Shown piece by piece: positions 12,567 through 24,223 of a stretch of 64,000 nt of DNA; position 1 is the stretch's first letter; each line of letters opens with the position of its first letter. The stretch lies in contig LS997566.1 in NCBI GenBank assembly GCA_000469685.2, positions 25,442,432 through 25,506,431 on the forward strand, read 5' to 3'. The position numbers were made by a program, and so were the translations under genes. This DNA comes from Haemonchus contortus. Taxonomy: Eukaryota > Nematoda > Chromadorea > Rhabditida > Trichostrongylidae. The notes beneath the pieces were generated by a model. That model worked only from the letters and a program-made list of their open reading frames with translations. It ran no database searches and was not told the origin of the DNA.

Positions 12567-13719
12567 ATGGCTGTGGAGTGTACGGGTGAGGTTGGAACCT
12601 GTATGTGGCTAGGTCAAACCTTGCGAAAGTGGGAATAGAAATCAGTCAAGAGGTGTCTGGGAACGCCTTTATTCGAAAGTCACCTTGACCACTGTGAAAT
12701 AGGAACAACTGCCGGTATACAACCAGCAATCTCAGGGTCAGGGCCTGTGTTGCATCAAAACTTCATGTATCTAGAAGATCTGGTGATGATCCATCAAGGA
12801 AGATCAACTCAGACGTGATACAACAGTGCAAATGCAAAGGATTGGTGGTGCAGGTGTATTTGCCAACACGCACTTAATCATGAACTTGGGCCCGCACAAA
12901 AGCTCGACAAGCAGAGCCAGGCATTTGCTCAGAGAGATGAGGGTCAGCCCAAACTGCAACAAATTCCCAAGCAACGTCGTGCGAAACCTTTTAAAAACCA
13001 AGAAGAATTTTGGAACACGCGAGTTGTCAATGTTAAAGTTGAAAGCATTCTCGATATTAATGGTTACTCTGATGGCAATACGAAGACCTGGGTCCCATAC
13101 AGAACGGTAACGGTGTGTGTCTTATTGGGCCTTTTGTTAATGGCAAAATGGCACGTGAGGTAAACCACGTCGTGAAGAACTCTTAGCTCCCTAATCGACT
13201 TGTTTTCCGAGCTCTCCCTCAACTGTGAGATCTCCTGACATCTCCTCAAATCTACGAAAATGGTGCCGCGAGCTGAAGATGCTGTGCCTGGACGAACAGA
13301 GAAGAGCGTTGTATTGTACCACTGCCTACCCTCACACTTCTGGGCCACTTCGCCCATCCTGGTGCAACGGAGTGTTATCATTCGATCAGTCCCAGGATGA
13401 CACCCATCTCCTCCTTTGCGTTAATTTCCGGCTTGATGGAGTATTTCCCGTGCTTCCATATTTTCCTTTTCAAGGGGCGTACCAAATAATTACGCAAAAC
13501 CCTCTCATCGAAAGATGGATCCCTTCCTTTCTCATAGTTGAGTGTACATTACCCAGAAAAACTGTTGTGTGGGTAGGCAGGGGATAATACGACGCGGGCC
13601 ACTACCCCATCCTGGGGCGACGGAGTGTTCTCCGCTCGGCTTTTTTTCCAAAATGTTTCCGGTTGGTATGATAGGATCCTATGTGTTCTATGTAGTAACT
13701 GATTAATGATTGATTGTTT

Positions 13720-13775
13720 GCAACTATGTATTGTAAAGGTCTGAAGAAGGCATCATATGCCGAAAGCTAACCAAT
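13720..13775 (+). other. Conserved-looking 'GAAGAAGGC..GCCGAAAGC' motif before AATAAA
   Basis: The string CTGAAGAAGGCATCATATGCC can form a GGCAT/ATGCC stem and is followed by GAAAGCTAACC and AATAAA at about 13771. Motifs of this shape recur near 3' ends of repeated elements in many invertebrates, from general memory only. No coding region leads into it that I can defend. Confidence 0.3.
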
Positions 13776-13951
13776 AAAGTGAAGTAACAAGAGCTTCGAA
13801 AATCCATATTATTGTGTTAAAGTTTTATTTGTTGCTTTCGTTCGTTGAACGAGCAAAAACAAAGAGAAGGAAGGAGTCGATTCCTCAGTGGCAGTTCAGC
13901 TAACGAAAATCAAAACCGGGTATGGGTACATTCACCCAATTGTGGGAAAAC

Positions 13952-14127
13952 TGCGCGGGGGGATTCGTGATGGTTTGAACGACTCTGGCGCCCATCATTG
14001 GGGCACAGATTTCAAGTGGATTGGATAAGTAGGGCTAGCTGAAGCTACTTATCTACCCTGCTCTGAATTTGTGCCCCAAACATAGGCCCCACAGTCGTTT
14101 ATCATCACCAATTTCGCCGCGCCGTTT
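13952..14127. mobile_element. Foldback element with about 85-bp imperfect inverted arms
   Basis: Left arm 13952-14036 and right arm 14042-14127 are inverted copies. Matching blocks include 'GTGATG', 'AACGACT', 'TTGGGGCACA' and 'GGATAAGTAG' with their complements on the other side. The loop is only about 5 bp, and the outer ends are GCGCG-rich. Arm identity looks like 70-80% by eye. No coding sequence. Confidence 0.65.
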
Positions 14128-14505
14128 GCCGCGCCCATCCAGAATTGAATGAACGTTCCGTCCCCTATACAAACCAACGCTTCACTACTTCAAAATCGAG
14201 AGCATACGCGTTATCAACTCTTGGAAACCATTTTGCATTGTAATGCTAGTAAAGAGCCCACGTTTCGTATCAACCTTGGGATACTCGCTACTTCAAGGAT
14301 TTCCATTCAAAAATTCAGTGAGCACCGTAAAATAGACAGGTCTCAGTGAAAATCCTTTTCAAGTTTTTGCAAAGAGGAGTAAAGCCTCTCGCGGTGATCC
14401 GAGTAACGGTTTGGAACACCATTTTCTGCTCATATGATTTATCCACTTCACTGTCTTCTTACTCTATGATTACATCTTAGTAAAGGCCATAACGACGTCT
14501 GAATT

Positions 14506-17500
14506 TCAGCGCTGATTGGGATGACCTCGCTTGGAAAGGAAGCCCTGTTTAGATCAAGATTGCATGGCTCACTTAGCTTATTCATATATGGGCAGTACAG
14601 TACATGTGGTCCCACTACCGATATGCTTACCTCTGGCTGATAGGAAGGCAGACTGCAGATTTCATCTTTTGGAGACATCAAACTGCGATCTTCCACCTCT
14701 GAAAACATTCCTAAATTTTCACTTCTCAGTTCAGTAAAGTGAAGTTCTTCAGAGGAAAAAAAGCAATACGTAGAAACTGTCGCTTCGTTTGATCATTAAG
14801 GAAATTATTGTCGCTCTGCTTCGACCTTCCATGAGAAAAGCTGTGTGAAATGGCTTCGTTATACTATCAGTATAGCGCTGTAAAAACACGGCGTACAACT
14901 CGGTGAGATTTCTAATATGCTCTCAGCTGAGAGACCTCGTCTGAGCGAATGCACATAGGAACCAAGATTCAACGACAGTTCTAAACTGTTGATGCTCTTG
15001 AGATCTCCCCTGCACTTCGAGAGCTGCTCTCACGATTTCGACTGGCACTGAAACTGTGGAAAAAACTCACCAGGTTCTACCTCCCGAAGTGTTGGTGAAG
15101 TAGCGAAAGTGACGAAAGAAAGACCATTAGAATGCCTGTCGACCGGAGACGGCGAACACTTTTTCGTTGACAAAGCTGCAGGGGCACTTGCCTCCCTTAA
15201 AAATTTGACATTGCTACTTGGTGTAGCACTGTGAGAGTGTAGAGACTATGGGATTTTGTGAAAGAATGAAAATGAAAGAAAAAGAAAAAATCGTTCAATG
15301 CTGAAAGAGGGGAGTACACGTTGAATGAGAAGCTAACCTGAGGTATTTGACAAATGTCATCCTAGAGGCTCTGGTTTTCTTTCGAAAAAGTTTCCGCGAG
15401 AAACATCCGCTCACAGAGCATATGGATAGTAACAGGAAGAATACTGAAAATGGCTGGAGTGTTTATCTTATTTCGTATCACTGCTTCTAAGCCCACGAGC
15501 TACAGGTATTGAAGCGTTTTTTGAGAGATAGAAGCCGCCCAACAAGACGAACTTGACTTCTGACTTCTTTCACCAGAATTACAGATAGAAGCCCTCCTCC
15601 CCTTACCCGTTTAAGAGTTCTAAGAGAGGTGAACTCGCCGATATAACTGCCTCTGAGCAACTAACTAACTCTGGTTGCCAGATTGTTGGAAAGGTTAGAT
15701 GGGCGGAAAACTTCATCAACGTGAGTGGAAACCAAAGATTGCTCAGTTCATATTGGAAGCGGTACAGTTTTTCTTCGGTCTCCGTACTTGATATTCATCT
15801 TTAGGAGCTGGGATACCCAGCTTGGCCGTGGTGATTATTGGTGTCAAAAATTGCCGGCTAGGGCCGAGCTCTTTCTTCTCTTGTCGAAGTTAACCCCCGT
15901 CGTCAAATGTTCCATCGCAAGGAACAGGCCAAGCCCGGGGCTCTTCGTTTAGAGGGTGGGTTTTTTTTTTCCTCCTGGAAAGTGTGTGGGTCCCACTTGC
16001 AATTATAAATGTTACATAGCATTCATTAAAACTCACCAATAAATGCGCCGTTAAGAACGAAGAAGCCCACTAACATGAGCTGACTCGACCTCAGAATTGT
16101 GTGGTAACGGAATGAGCTGTTCAACTGCGTTAGCTGCAATCTAAGCATTGGACGAAAGTCCAAAAACTTAGGAGCAGTTTTATACCTTTTCCGTTTCATT
16201 CCCGCAGGCTAATTCGTCGATAAGACAGTTGTCGATGGAATCGCAACGAAGAGAACCTGGCACACATACAGACGAACAGTCTGAAAGTTTCCATTTCCGT
16301 GGTTTCTTTTAGAATAAGGGTGTCTCCCAAAGTATTATGGATACAACTCCTTCAGATTTCCCTAGTGTTAAACAGTGGATAGGATATCGATGATTGTCGC
16401 GTTGATACACATTCACCATCCCTACATCTCTGAGACGAGTTTCTGGGAATAGGATTCTGCTCACGAATCCTGCGAGACCTTCTGTGATACATGCTATACC
16501 TGCAATGGGAAGGAATGGGCGATAGTGATTCAAGGTCTGAAAAGCGTTCTACACGTTTTGTAGCTTGGTGAGTCGTGGTTTTCGATTCTGAAGGACCGTC
16601 AAGGGTTTAGCCAGCGCAGCCAGCCAGCAAGAATTTCTTCAAATCTTTTCGTAGAAGTTCGAGCTAGTCAGGTCTGTTGCGAAGACAGCTTGGTACTTTC
16701 ATTTAGATTGTTTAGAGCGAAACAACCCAATCCATGGTGCTCGTTGGTTCTGAAAATTTCGTTTCCGCGATGTGAGCTTCGAAGGTGAGGCAATTCGCAG
16801 CCACTTTTGCGGAGTTGTCGACCACCTGCTGAGGGAAATCATCGAAGATAATCAGCCAAAAGCAATATCAGAGGTTGCCCAGGAACTAGGCGTTGACCAC
16901 TCCGACTTCATTTGAAAAAAATTGAGAAAACTTTGACAAGGATGTGTCATTAAACTGAGGGGGTGCCAAAATGCCTCGTAATTCTGACCATGAGACCCAT
17001 TCAACGCTACTTCTGTTACGCGACAACAACGAACCACATTTTGAGGGTGATGATCGTCACGTAGCGTAAGCTACAGGGTCAATGTCCCAACCTTAATTCA
17101 TTAACGAAGCTTGTAACTCTGCGATCTCCTTTGCCCATGCGTCTAGCGAGAAAAGCAATTCTCGTGTTAGACCACAAGGTCCAGAAAAGTCAAGGGATTT
17201 TTTGATGACGTTTGGATGAAGGCGATTACTGATCAGATCCCGCGTAGGGTCAAACGAACACTAGTCCCATGGTTGAACATCGTCAGGGAAGTTCTAATCA
17301 GACGGATTGGTATGTATCGTGCACTTCGGGCGAGCAAGATCCACTAAACTACGTTGGTTAGCAACGGGGACTATTAAAGGCATTATGGGCATCCGCTCGA
17401 GCTATTCGATGGTCAACCGGATCGCATGTGATGCCAGTGATTATAATGCGCATTGAGGAACAGATTTTTCCCAATAATAGGAAAGCTCCTGCTCGACGAA

Positions 17501-20500
17501 GTCAAAAAGCATTTGAAGAACACCATAGTGACTATGGACAACTTCAAAACGTTGGCCAGGCTAAAGATTCCCACCTAACAACTTCGAGGCAGGAGCAAAA
17601 TTATCAATATAATAATAATAATCTAGTATAACAATAATCAATTATACATAATAATTTTCTCATCTTTGAACACAAGTCATCATATTTTTCTACACTTTGT
17701 CATTTGTCGCTCCCAATAATTCTATGAAAACCCCTTCTGTCAAGTATTGGAATTGAGCTGTCCCTGTCACATATATGCAAATTCAGAACGTCGCTACGAT
17801 TTTGCATGAAGTTCGAATGCGGAGGCCCATTCCAAAACAGTACTGATCAGCACCACAAGACCTTATCTGTTTTATCCTTTATGACAGTCTGTAAAGCCGA
17901 TTTTCATCGTCAGCATATATTTAAGTCGTTCCAAGCCTTGCAGCAGTCAAGGAAAGCAGGAAATTATTCCTTACTTAGTGGTGCACGTATGAGATAAGTT
18001 GATTTTGATCCATGGGATTCTGTTTCTCGTATTTGAGAGGATTTGTTGCTGGAATACTTATGTCTGTCGTTTCCGGCTAGCCATCTGCACTCAAAGGAAA
18101 CGTGATCATTCGGATTCGCTGACATCATGCTGTAGTAAAAATAGTATCATCCTACATATTTAATCGCCTTCCTTACAGGAGATAAATGACATGGTAACCC
18201 ACATAAATCGGCTTGGGTTGGCGGTTACTTTACTAGGTACTACCAAATCTACCAGCATAACAAGTATCTTAGATGATCCCACTGTGAGAAAGAGTAAACC
18301 ATTTGACGTCATTTGCAAAGCTAAAACTGACTGAGTTTAGGTGAAGTTCCGCCGACCCAACGGACGGCCCAAGAGTATTGGATTGGTAGCCTACTGAACT
18401 CAAGTTAGCAACATCATGGCATATTCATGGCAGATTCAACATCAGGCTTGCTGTCAGATTCTTTACTCCCATGGTTTTTTGGAAGAAGAAGCTCCTGTTA
18501 CATTCAGGACAATCCTATTCAGAACAGGGTCCAATGTGGTTATGCTGGTGTGGTCATGTTTTCCTGTTCTTGAGTAGGCGCTCGATCCCAGCGTTGGGAC
18601 GGAGTGAGTTCGCAATAAATGCGCTTAACCAACTAGTTTTTCATGAATCAGGCGCTCCCACATTCGTACGTCATCAGTCACAGGGTCACAGAATAATCAG
18701 CTTTCCTCATCCTGCGCATTGCAAAACCGCTTTTCTTTTTTACTGCGAGACAAGACAGCAGCTAAAAAATGGCCTTCACTGGAGAAATCGGTTCCTCTTC
18801 TTTTTAGAGGTTCGCTTATTTGACAGTCATTTCGATGCATGTGATGAAGTCGGTCGAAATAAAATGGCTGAATCTAGCTAGATGGATAGTTGTTGAGACT
18901 TTGATTTGAAGCTGTGATCAATCTAGACGCGCTTTGGTTTGAACCAAACTCTCCAAGTTACCAGATCTACCAGGTCTAACAGAGCAGACTAGTCCAGTCC
19001 TTCAAAAAGCTGTTTTTTTTAATTTACACCTGGAACTGTCGCTCCAAAGAGGAAAAGAGTGGCCGTTCCCAGCGCTTAAGAGCTTGGAAGATATCTCTGC
19101 CGATAGCGCCACTACCGAGCAGGCATGTTAATGTTTTCGGCGGTTTCAGTGACTTTTCCTCCCTGAGAATACCTTGAAACGTCTACCGTTACTTGTTGGT
19201 CTTACTAACTTGACACGGCGAAATATGCCCTTTATTTAATTCTGTAGATTTCTCCCATTTGTATATCAAGACACGATTTGTTCGCCTAATCCGGTCTATT
19301 CTACATCCAACCTCATTCTCTGATGCTACCGTAATCCCCTATCTCGTACGGGTTCCTCCTAACGTCCTCATTTCAATACGCTGGAGCAGGCTTCATTCCA
19401 GATAATGAAAATATGTGATCGCCCCATTGCATTTTGCGACAGCAGCATGGGTTTGTAGAAGTTTAGTTTGACTAACTTTGAGAATCCGGGAAATCACAGC
19501 CTCCAGAGCATCGAAAGGAGAGGCTGTCGCTGCAGTTGATGACGACCGATACGACAATTATGGCTCGAAAACTTAAATTTGTCGGGATCTCGACGAAAAT
19601 TGGACTCGAGAAAAGACGATAAATCTGAAAAATGCCTCGATACGTGACTATATCACGACGATGACATCGTTAGCAAGCACCTTCGGTCTACTGTCGACGA
19701 TAAGTTGGTGATGATCGTCTCGAATGACGAGGTTCATAGAGTTCATAGGCTGGCGAAGTGAAAATGCTGACGACGTAGTCACTAACACTGAAATAAAAGG
19801 TTGATTCGGAAGCTGGGGAAGCTACCCAAGTTCATTGTTGACAGTACCAGCAGAGAAAAAATGGAAAAACTCAGAAACGGTAACCAGGGAGGTTATTTAC
19901 AGTCTAATACACAAATAATGCTAATGTTGTCCCAGTGAACTCTCGATTTTCTTAAGCATGTTTTTGTGCATCTTGGGAAAATGAGCACACAATAGATAGA
20001 CAAATCTTCAAGTGTGTACAAAATCCCTTAATGTTGGCTGTAGACACGACAGTCACGCATTGCAGTTTTTACTACTTAGAGCCATCCAATGGAAGTCTCA
20101 CTGGAGTTCGCCTGCTTTTCTTCACGATATCCCACCCGTGACCGCTGTAAGGAATCAAAATACACTCAGAAACTCAGAATTTGCTTTTTTGCATTTTTCT
20201 TTCTTTTCATGTTCCAAGAGGTTCTGAAGAGAAGTTCTCCATAAGCTCGATTTACCATTGCTTTCAACTCTTGTTACAGAAGAGTCTGGAGAGCTCCGTT
20301 TCAGGACATGCTCTCTTTAAGAACTGTTTCAGTCTGAAAAAGTAGCGGAATCGAAAAATGATTCTGGGCCACAGTCAGTGGTTCGGTAGAATTCTCGGGC
20401 GTACTTGGATTCACGACTTATCCTGAGAAATTAACTAGCTTTTAGTTCCCTACCATGTCTGGTGAATGTGGTGCAGTGGCAATGTATGACCCGGAACTTG

Positions 20501-23500
20501 TATCCTGGATCAGTTCGCACTCAGGCCAACTGAGCGCCATGTTCTACCGGTAAAATAGTCGGTGAAATAGTGTCAGCGTCGCCTGAGACGATAAGAGCAA
20601 TGACACGTATATCGGCTGGCCTTGCTGCACTTCACTGTGTAGGTCACAATAGCTTTCAATCGCCATCACAACTTTGTATGGAAGTCAAATGTACACATCT
20701 TGAAAAGAGAATGATCAGCATCGAAAGCGGTATCATTAAGTGTTCTACAGAACACGGAATTCGAGTGTTTGACCTCATTTCGGCACCTAAAATCAATGAT
20801 AAAGAATCAAGTCCTCAAGCGTTGATCAATTCGTGTGAGGGATGCGCTCCGCATTCCACTTCCATTCCGTATCGTAGTGGCAATTTGAATGTGTTGGTGG
20901 CCTTAAGTTTGCTGTGGCCAGCCGATTTACAAGTCAGTGCTTTTGTCCTCCTACACGAGCCTTGGACTAGTCAACCGACCCTGGAGGGATAGTAAGCTTG
21001 GTCGGCCTAGTTGAAGATCGATATGGGACTTGAATTCTTGACCATACGCTTCTGCCCTGGTAGTAGAAACTGAAATAAATAAGAAAAGAGCTAGTCGTAG
21101 AAGTAGTCACTAAGCTTCTTATGCTCACACAACAAAATTGAGAATAGCCATGAAAGTTATTTCGATTTAATCCGCCCAGAGATATGTAGATACAACGGTG
21201 ATAAGCTTCTGTGGTCAAAATGACGTCTTATCTGGGTGCCGACGGATAATTCGTAGTGTACAGCCTATCTTTACAGGAACAGTCCCTTTCCCAAACAAGA
21301 AAAGATAAACAATCAAAAACACGTGAGAGCACCTTGTGCGCCTACTTACCCAACAGATCCGATCCTGATACGCTCTCGACGGAAAATGTGCAGGGCACAG
21401 ACGACAGCGGTAGTCCTCTGTACACGTCAGAGTGTAGGACAAGTGAAGTTTCCACCATGAGAGTCCTGGAAAACGAGCCGTAATGGCCAGGTACTTTTGT
21501 GATAAAATGTGTAGCATAAACTTAGAGCCTCTTTTATCCTAGCAGATCAGACTGCTAACCTCACTACCAAGGCCTGATTTTTCCCTTCAGGAGAAAAAAA
21601 ATCCAAAATCAGATAGAAATGCGGAAACCGTCAGCTGCTTTTGGAGGAGTTTCGTGGAACCACAAGATTTCTATCATTTCATTTTTGGACAGTTCCAGAG
21701 GACGGGCGATGCCCGTGTGGTGGACGACCTGCCGATCTCTTGTGGTCGTCATAGCTTGGTATTTAGCCATGAGGTACAACCGATACTGGAATAAGTGCAG
21801 CTTCAGCTGAGGCTATTTTGTTTATCAAACAAGCTCGGTAGGTTGAACAGTAGATTCTCATACTTCAGCATGATTCGAACAATTTTTTGCACGTTCCCCT
21901 CCATATAAATGGAAATCCAAGTTCCCTACTAGCACGTTTTTTCACCTTACTACGTAGAAAATTCACCTTACTACGTAGAACAGCAATATTTTGAATTTAT
22001 AGGATTAGTTCAAGCGGCTTGTTGTATAATTAGCCGGTCTTAGCCGCGAGTCACCCGGTAAATGTGGTACGTCAGAGTGGTTTATAGGCTTATAAACAAA
22101 TAAATCGCCTAATAAACAGTGTTCTCAATAAACACATTAAGTTAGATTACCGATTCACAAAGATAAGCCCCAGAGGATGGCAACAAAGTCACGTCCTGTT
22201 AATACTGCCTGCGAGTCACGGTGTCTGATGTAAGAGCATGTGTTTTCAATGAAGCCGTTCAAAGAGAGAGTAAAATGAAGATGATGGTCCCAACAGAACA
22301 TCGCCCCTCATTTGAGAGCAACGTATATTCGTTTTCATCGCAAGAGATGGAGGTGCCATAATGGGTCAAGGGTGTAGATGGTAGAGTATGTCTCAGTCAG
22401 ATAGGCCAGATTGGCTTCTGTCAAGCTCGGCATTGCTTTCTTACACACACTCTCTATTACACACTTGTTTCTTACATAGAAGGAGTCGTTTCCAACCTAG
22501 TTCGACATTGTACAGCGGCTGAGCTCTCCAGGATCATAAAATTCTTCCCAAAAACAACTGCTCTACCCGGCCGAGTAGCAGGATCTCTCTTTTGTCGACG
22601 GAGCGTATTTCTTCGCGTAGCTGACATTTTACAGTATGACTCTGATTTGTTGAATCGCCTTTTAGAAAATCGCATAACCAAGCTCGAAAATATTATATGT
22701 ACGTGTACATGAGACGAACCGGAAGTTAGTTAATAAAAGTAAATTTCAGTTGACGCAAAATAGTAAAATACACGTTAAAATAAATTTTCAGTAGAAATAA
22801 TAGCATGGAATGAAAACTACAAATAGGTAATTTGGAGACAATAAGTGGTGTTGCTTATGCCATCCCTAATGTAGTGAAGTTGAAACACAAAATATTCTGA
22901 ATAGAGGACAGGTACGGAATACGTTCTTCGGATGCTACCTCCAGAAAAATTCAAAAGATTCCCTGTAAAACTGTTCTGTACGGCTTCCGATTATATTTTT
23001 CTGTTTTGAGAACTGGTGTTGGAGCTGTAGATCCACTCAGAAACAGTTTGGGAGTCATCTTTAGCTTCAGTGAGACTACTTTTTAAGTTGAAGCAGGCGA
23101 CCACAGCGATTGCTTCCGTTCCGAGGTATTCACAGCTGTAACCCAAGAGATCTGAGGAATTCCACAACATCTATTAACTTACAGCAGTTTCTCTGAGGTT
23201 AAAGCCCATTAATTCAAAATTTCCAATAGACTTTGTTCACTTTCTAAACATTTTAAGGGAACTGTCTCAAGCCTTGGAATGGAAAAATTCACGGCTAATG
23301 GCAACCGAGTATGACCACTGGATATGAGTCTTAGGCTATATAAAAAGTAATGAGTAAAAATGAGTAAGTGATTGTTTAGAGAAATTTTTTATCTGAAACT
23401 CTCCAGCAAACAGAATAATCCCATTTCATCAAGAATAGCCTAGTCCCTTTCACTTTCCCTGTATTTTACAAACATAACAAGAACACTCTCTCTGAGACAC

Positions 23501-24223
23501 TCCTAGTGTCACTTTTCGAGTTTTCGTCCCCTCATTTCTATAAAAAAAATTTTCAGTGCTGGTCTGGTTTCTACAACAGATCAGAGGGTAAAGGCAACGT
23601 CGTCAGATCTATGGTGGAACTTCTACTGTTTTCAGCAGCTGCCATATCCCTTCCAACTTTTCCAGATGAGATAAACACAAGTACGGGTTCGAGTCCCGTC
23701 CGAGACTGGAGTTTTTGTCCATAATTCGCCACCCTTGTGAGAGTTTCAGAACGCGTACTGCGGCGAAATAACAGCAAAGAACAGAAACATTAAGCCTTCC
23801 AACTTTGTTAGACATGTGTAATACCAAAAAACCATGAACAATACGAAAGGGGTCGGTATTGAAAAACGAATGCTCGAAGAAGCAGAATGCGTTTTTCTGA
23901 TATTTTATCATAATTCTCAAGTAGCCATGGGTCATGGGCGATTTTTAACCTTTTTCTGAGTCCATGTTTTGAGTACCCTTCTTGCTTAGGAGAGCTACAC
24001 GATGCTTCGTTCTTCGCGAACCGTGGGAGGAGGTGCAAGAATGTAAGAAAAATCTGTTAAGTAGTTTGCTGCATAAAATGTTTTTATGATGCTACGATGA
24101 GGCGTCATCCCTCGAGAGACTTGACTATTTTATGTAACTTTTTTATTTTAATTGAACGCACTTGTGATGCGGACAAATCACGTCGGCGCTGGCCACCATC
24201 GAAAGGATGAGCAGTGTGAGCAT
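14506..24223 (-). CDS. CUB / LDL-A single-pass membrane protein, LEV-10/SOL/Neto/MIG-13 class (about 21 exons)
   Basis: Proposed exons 5' to 3': 24162-24223, 22497-22682, 21350-21465, 21129-21208, 20454-20543, 20256-20333 (uncertain), 20076-20144, 19901-19971, 19681-19787, 19477-19624, 19030-19172, 18630-18867, 18467-18563, 18332-18393, 18177-18281, 17975-18118, 16417-16536, 16186-16280, 16037-16079, 15338-15443, 15071-15228, 14631-14698, 14506-14544. From 20144 downwards every junction has AG/GT borders and matching phase. Exon 1 gives a signal peptide (MLTLLILSMVASA). CUB-like strands appear as 'LVIRDDHHQLIV' and 'PSKVTANPSRFMWVTMSF'. Exons 16417-16280 encode six Cys with LDL-A spacing (CVPGSLRC, then CDSIDNC, then DELAC). 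Exons 16037-15443 give one hydrophobic helix followed by 'SRKLFRKKTR', and the rest is a roughly 110-residue tail. LEV-10 (five CUBs, LDL-A, TM) clusters acetylcholine receptors in C. elegans; length favours it over two-CUB Neto, but this is inference. There is an in-frame TGA at 18697-18699, the 20454/20333 junction does not keep phase, and the exon at 20256 also has a TGA. Confidence 0.62.
16037..16536 (-). other. LDL-receptor class A module and start of transmembrane helix in the CUB protein gene
   Basis: Exon 16417-16536 ends '...SSQRCRD'; exon 16186-16280 continues 'DCSSVCVPGSLRC', then 'DSIDNC', then 'LIDELACGNETEK'. The Cys spacing C-x6-C-x5-C-x6-C with RCD and DE matches LDL-A repeats, with a shortened calcium-site end. 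Exon 16037-16079 follows in phase with 'LMLVGFFVLNGAFI', joined through Val to 'FFLLLSICSVSGCF' (15338-15443). The module therefore sits directly outside the membrane, as in LEV-10, SOL-2 and MIG-13. Confidence 0.65.
16712..17070 (+). mobile_element. Decayed mariner transposase fragment in an intron of the CUB gene
   Basis: Pieces of a mariner N-terminal domain are readable: 'KFRFRDVSFEGEAIRS', then 'VVDHLLREIIEDNQPKAI' and 'EVAQELGVDHSD' (the helix-turn-helix region). After frame changes come 'STLLLLRDNNEPHFEGDD', corresponding to the family's SLLLR-x-NEP-x-TGDE block. Stops and frameshifts throughout. It lies in the 16537-17974 intron and is transcribed opposite to the host gene. Confidence 0.75.
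20839..21070 (-). mobile_element. SINE copy, tail to head
   Basis: Contains 'GCCAGCCGATTTACAAGTCAG', 'TTTTGTCCTCC' and 'GTCAACCGACC', which match the body of the family seen at 31215 and 53100 in inverted form. Lies in the intron 20544-21128 of the CUB gene. Confidence 0.55.
21941..21981. repeat. Tandem 21-bp duplication
   Basis: TTCACCTTACTACGTAGAA occurs twice in a row (21941 and 21962), separated by AA. Intronic position in the CUB gene model. Confidence 0.8.

Noticed and set aside
13225..13587. 120-codon + strand frame
   Set aside because: No domain or splice context; overlaps repeated text (GGGCCACT..CCCATCCTGG occurs at 13340 and 13597).
15048..15070. 23-nt GTGAG...TTTCAG segment at the end of exon 15071-15228
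   Set aside because: Too short for an intron; the donor joins in phase to 14698 instead.
17186..17345. Frame 'DDVWMKAITDQIPRRVKR' suggestive of a LINE endonuclease end
   Set aside because: Too short and no second motif.
21277..21483. + strand exon-like frame after CTTTACAG ('SLSQTRKDKQSKTREST')
   Set aside because: Overlaps the - strand exon 21350-21465, which has both splice sites and fits the CUB gene in phase.
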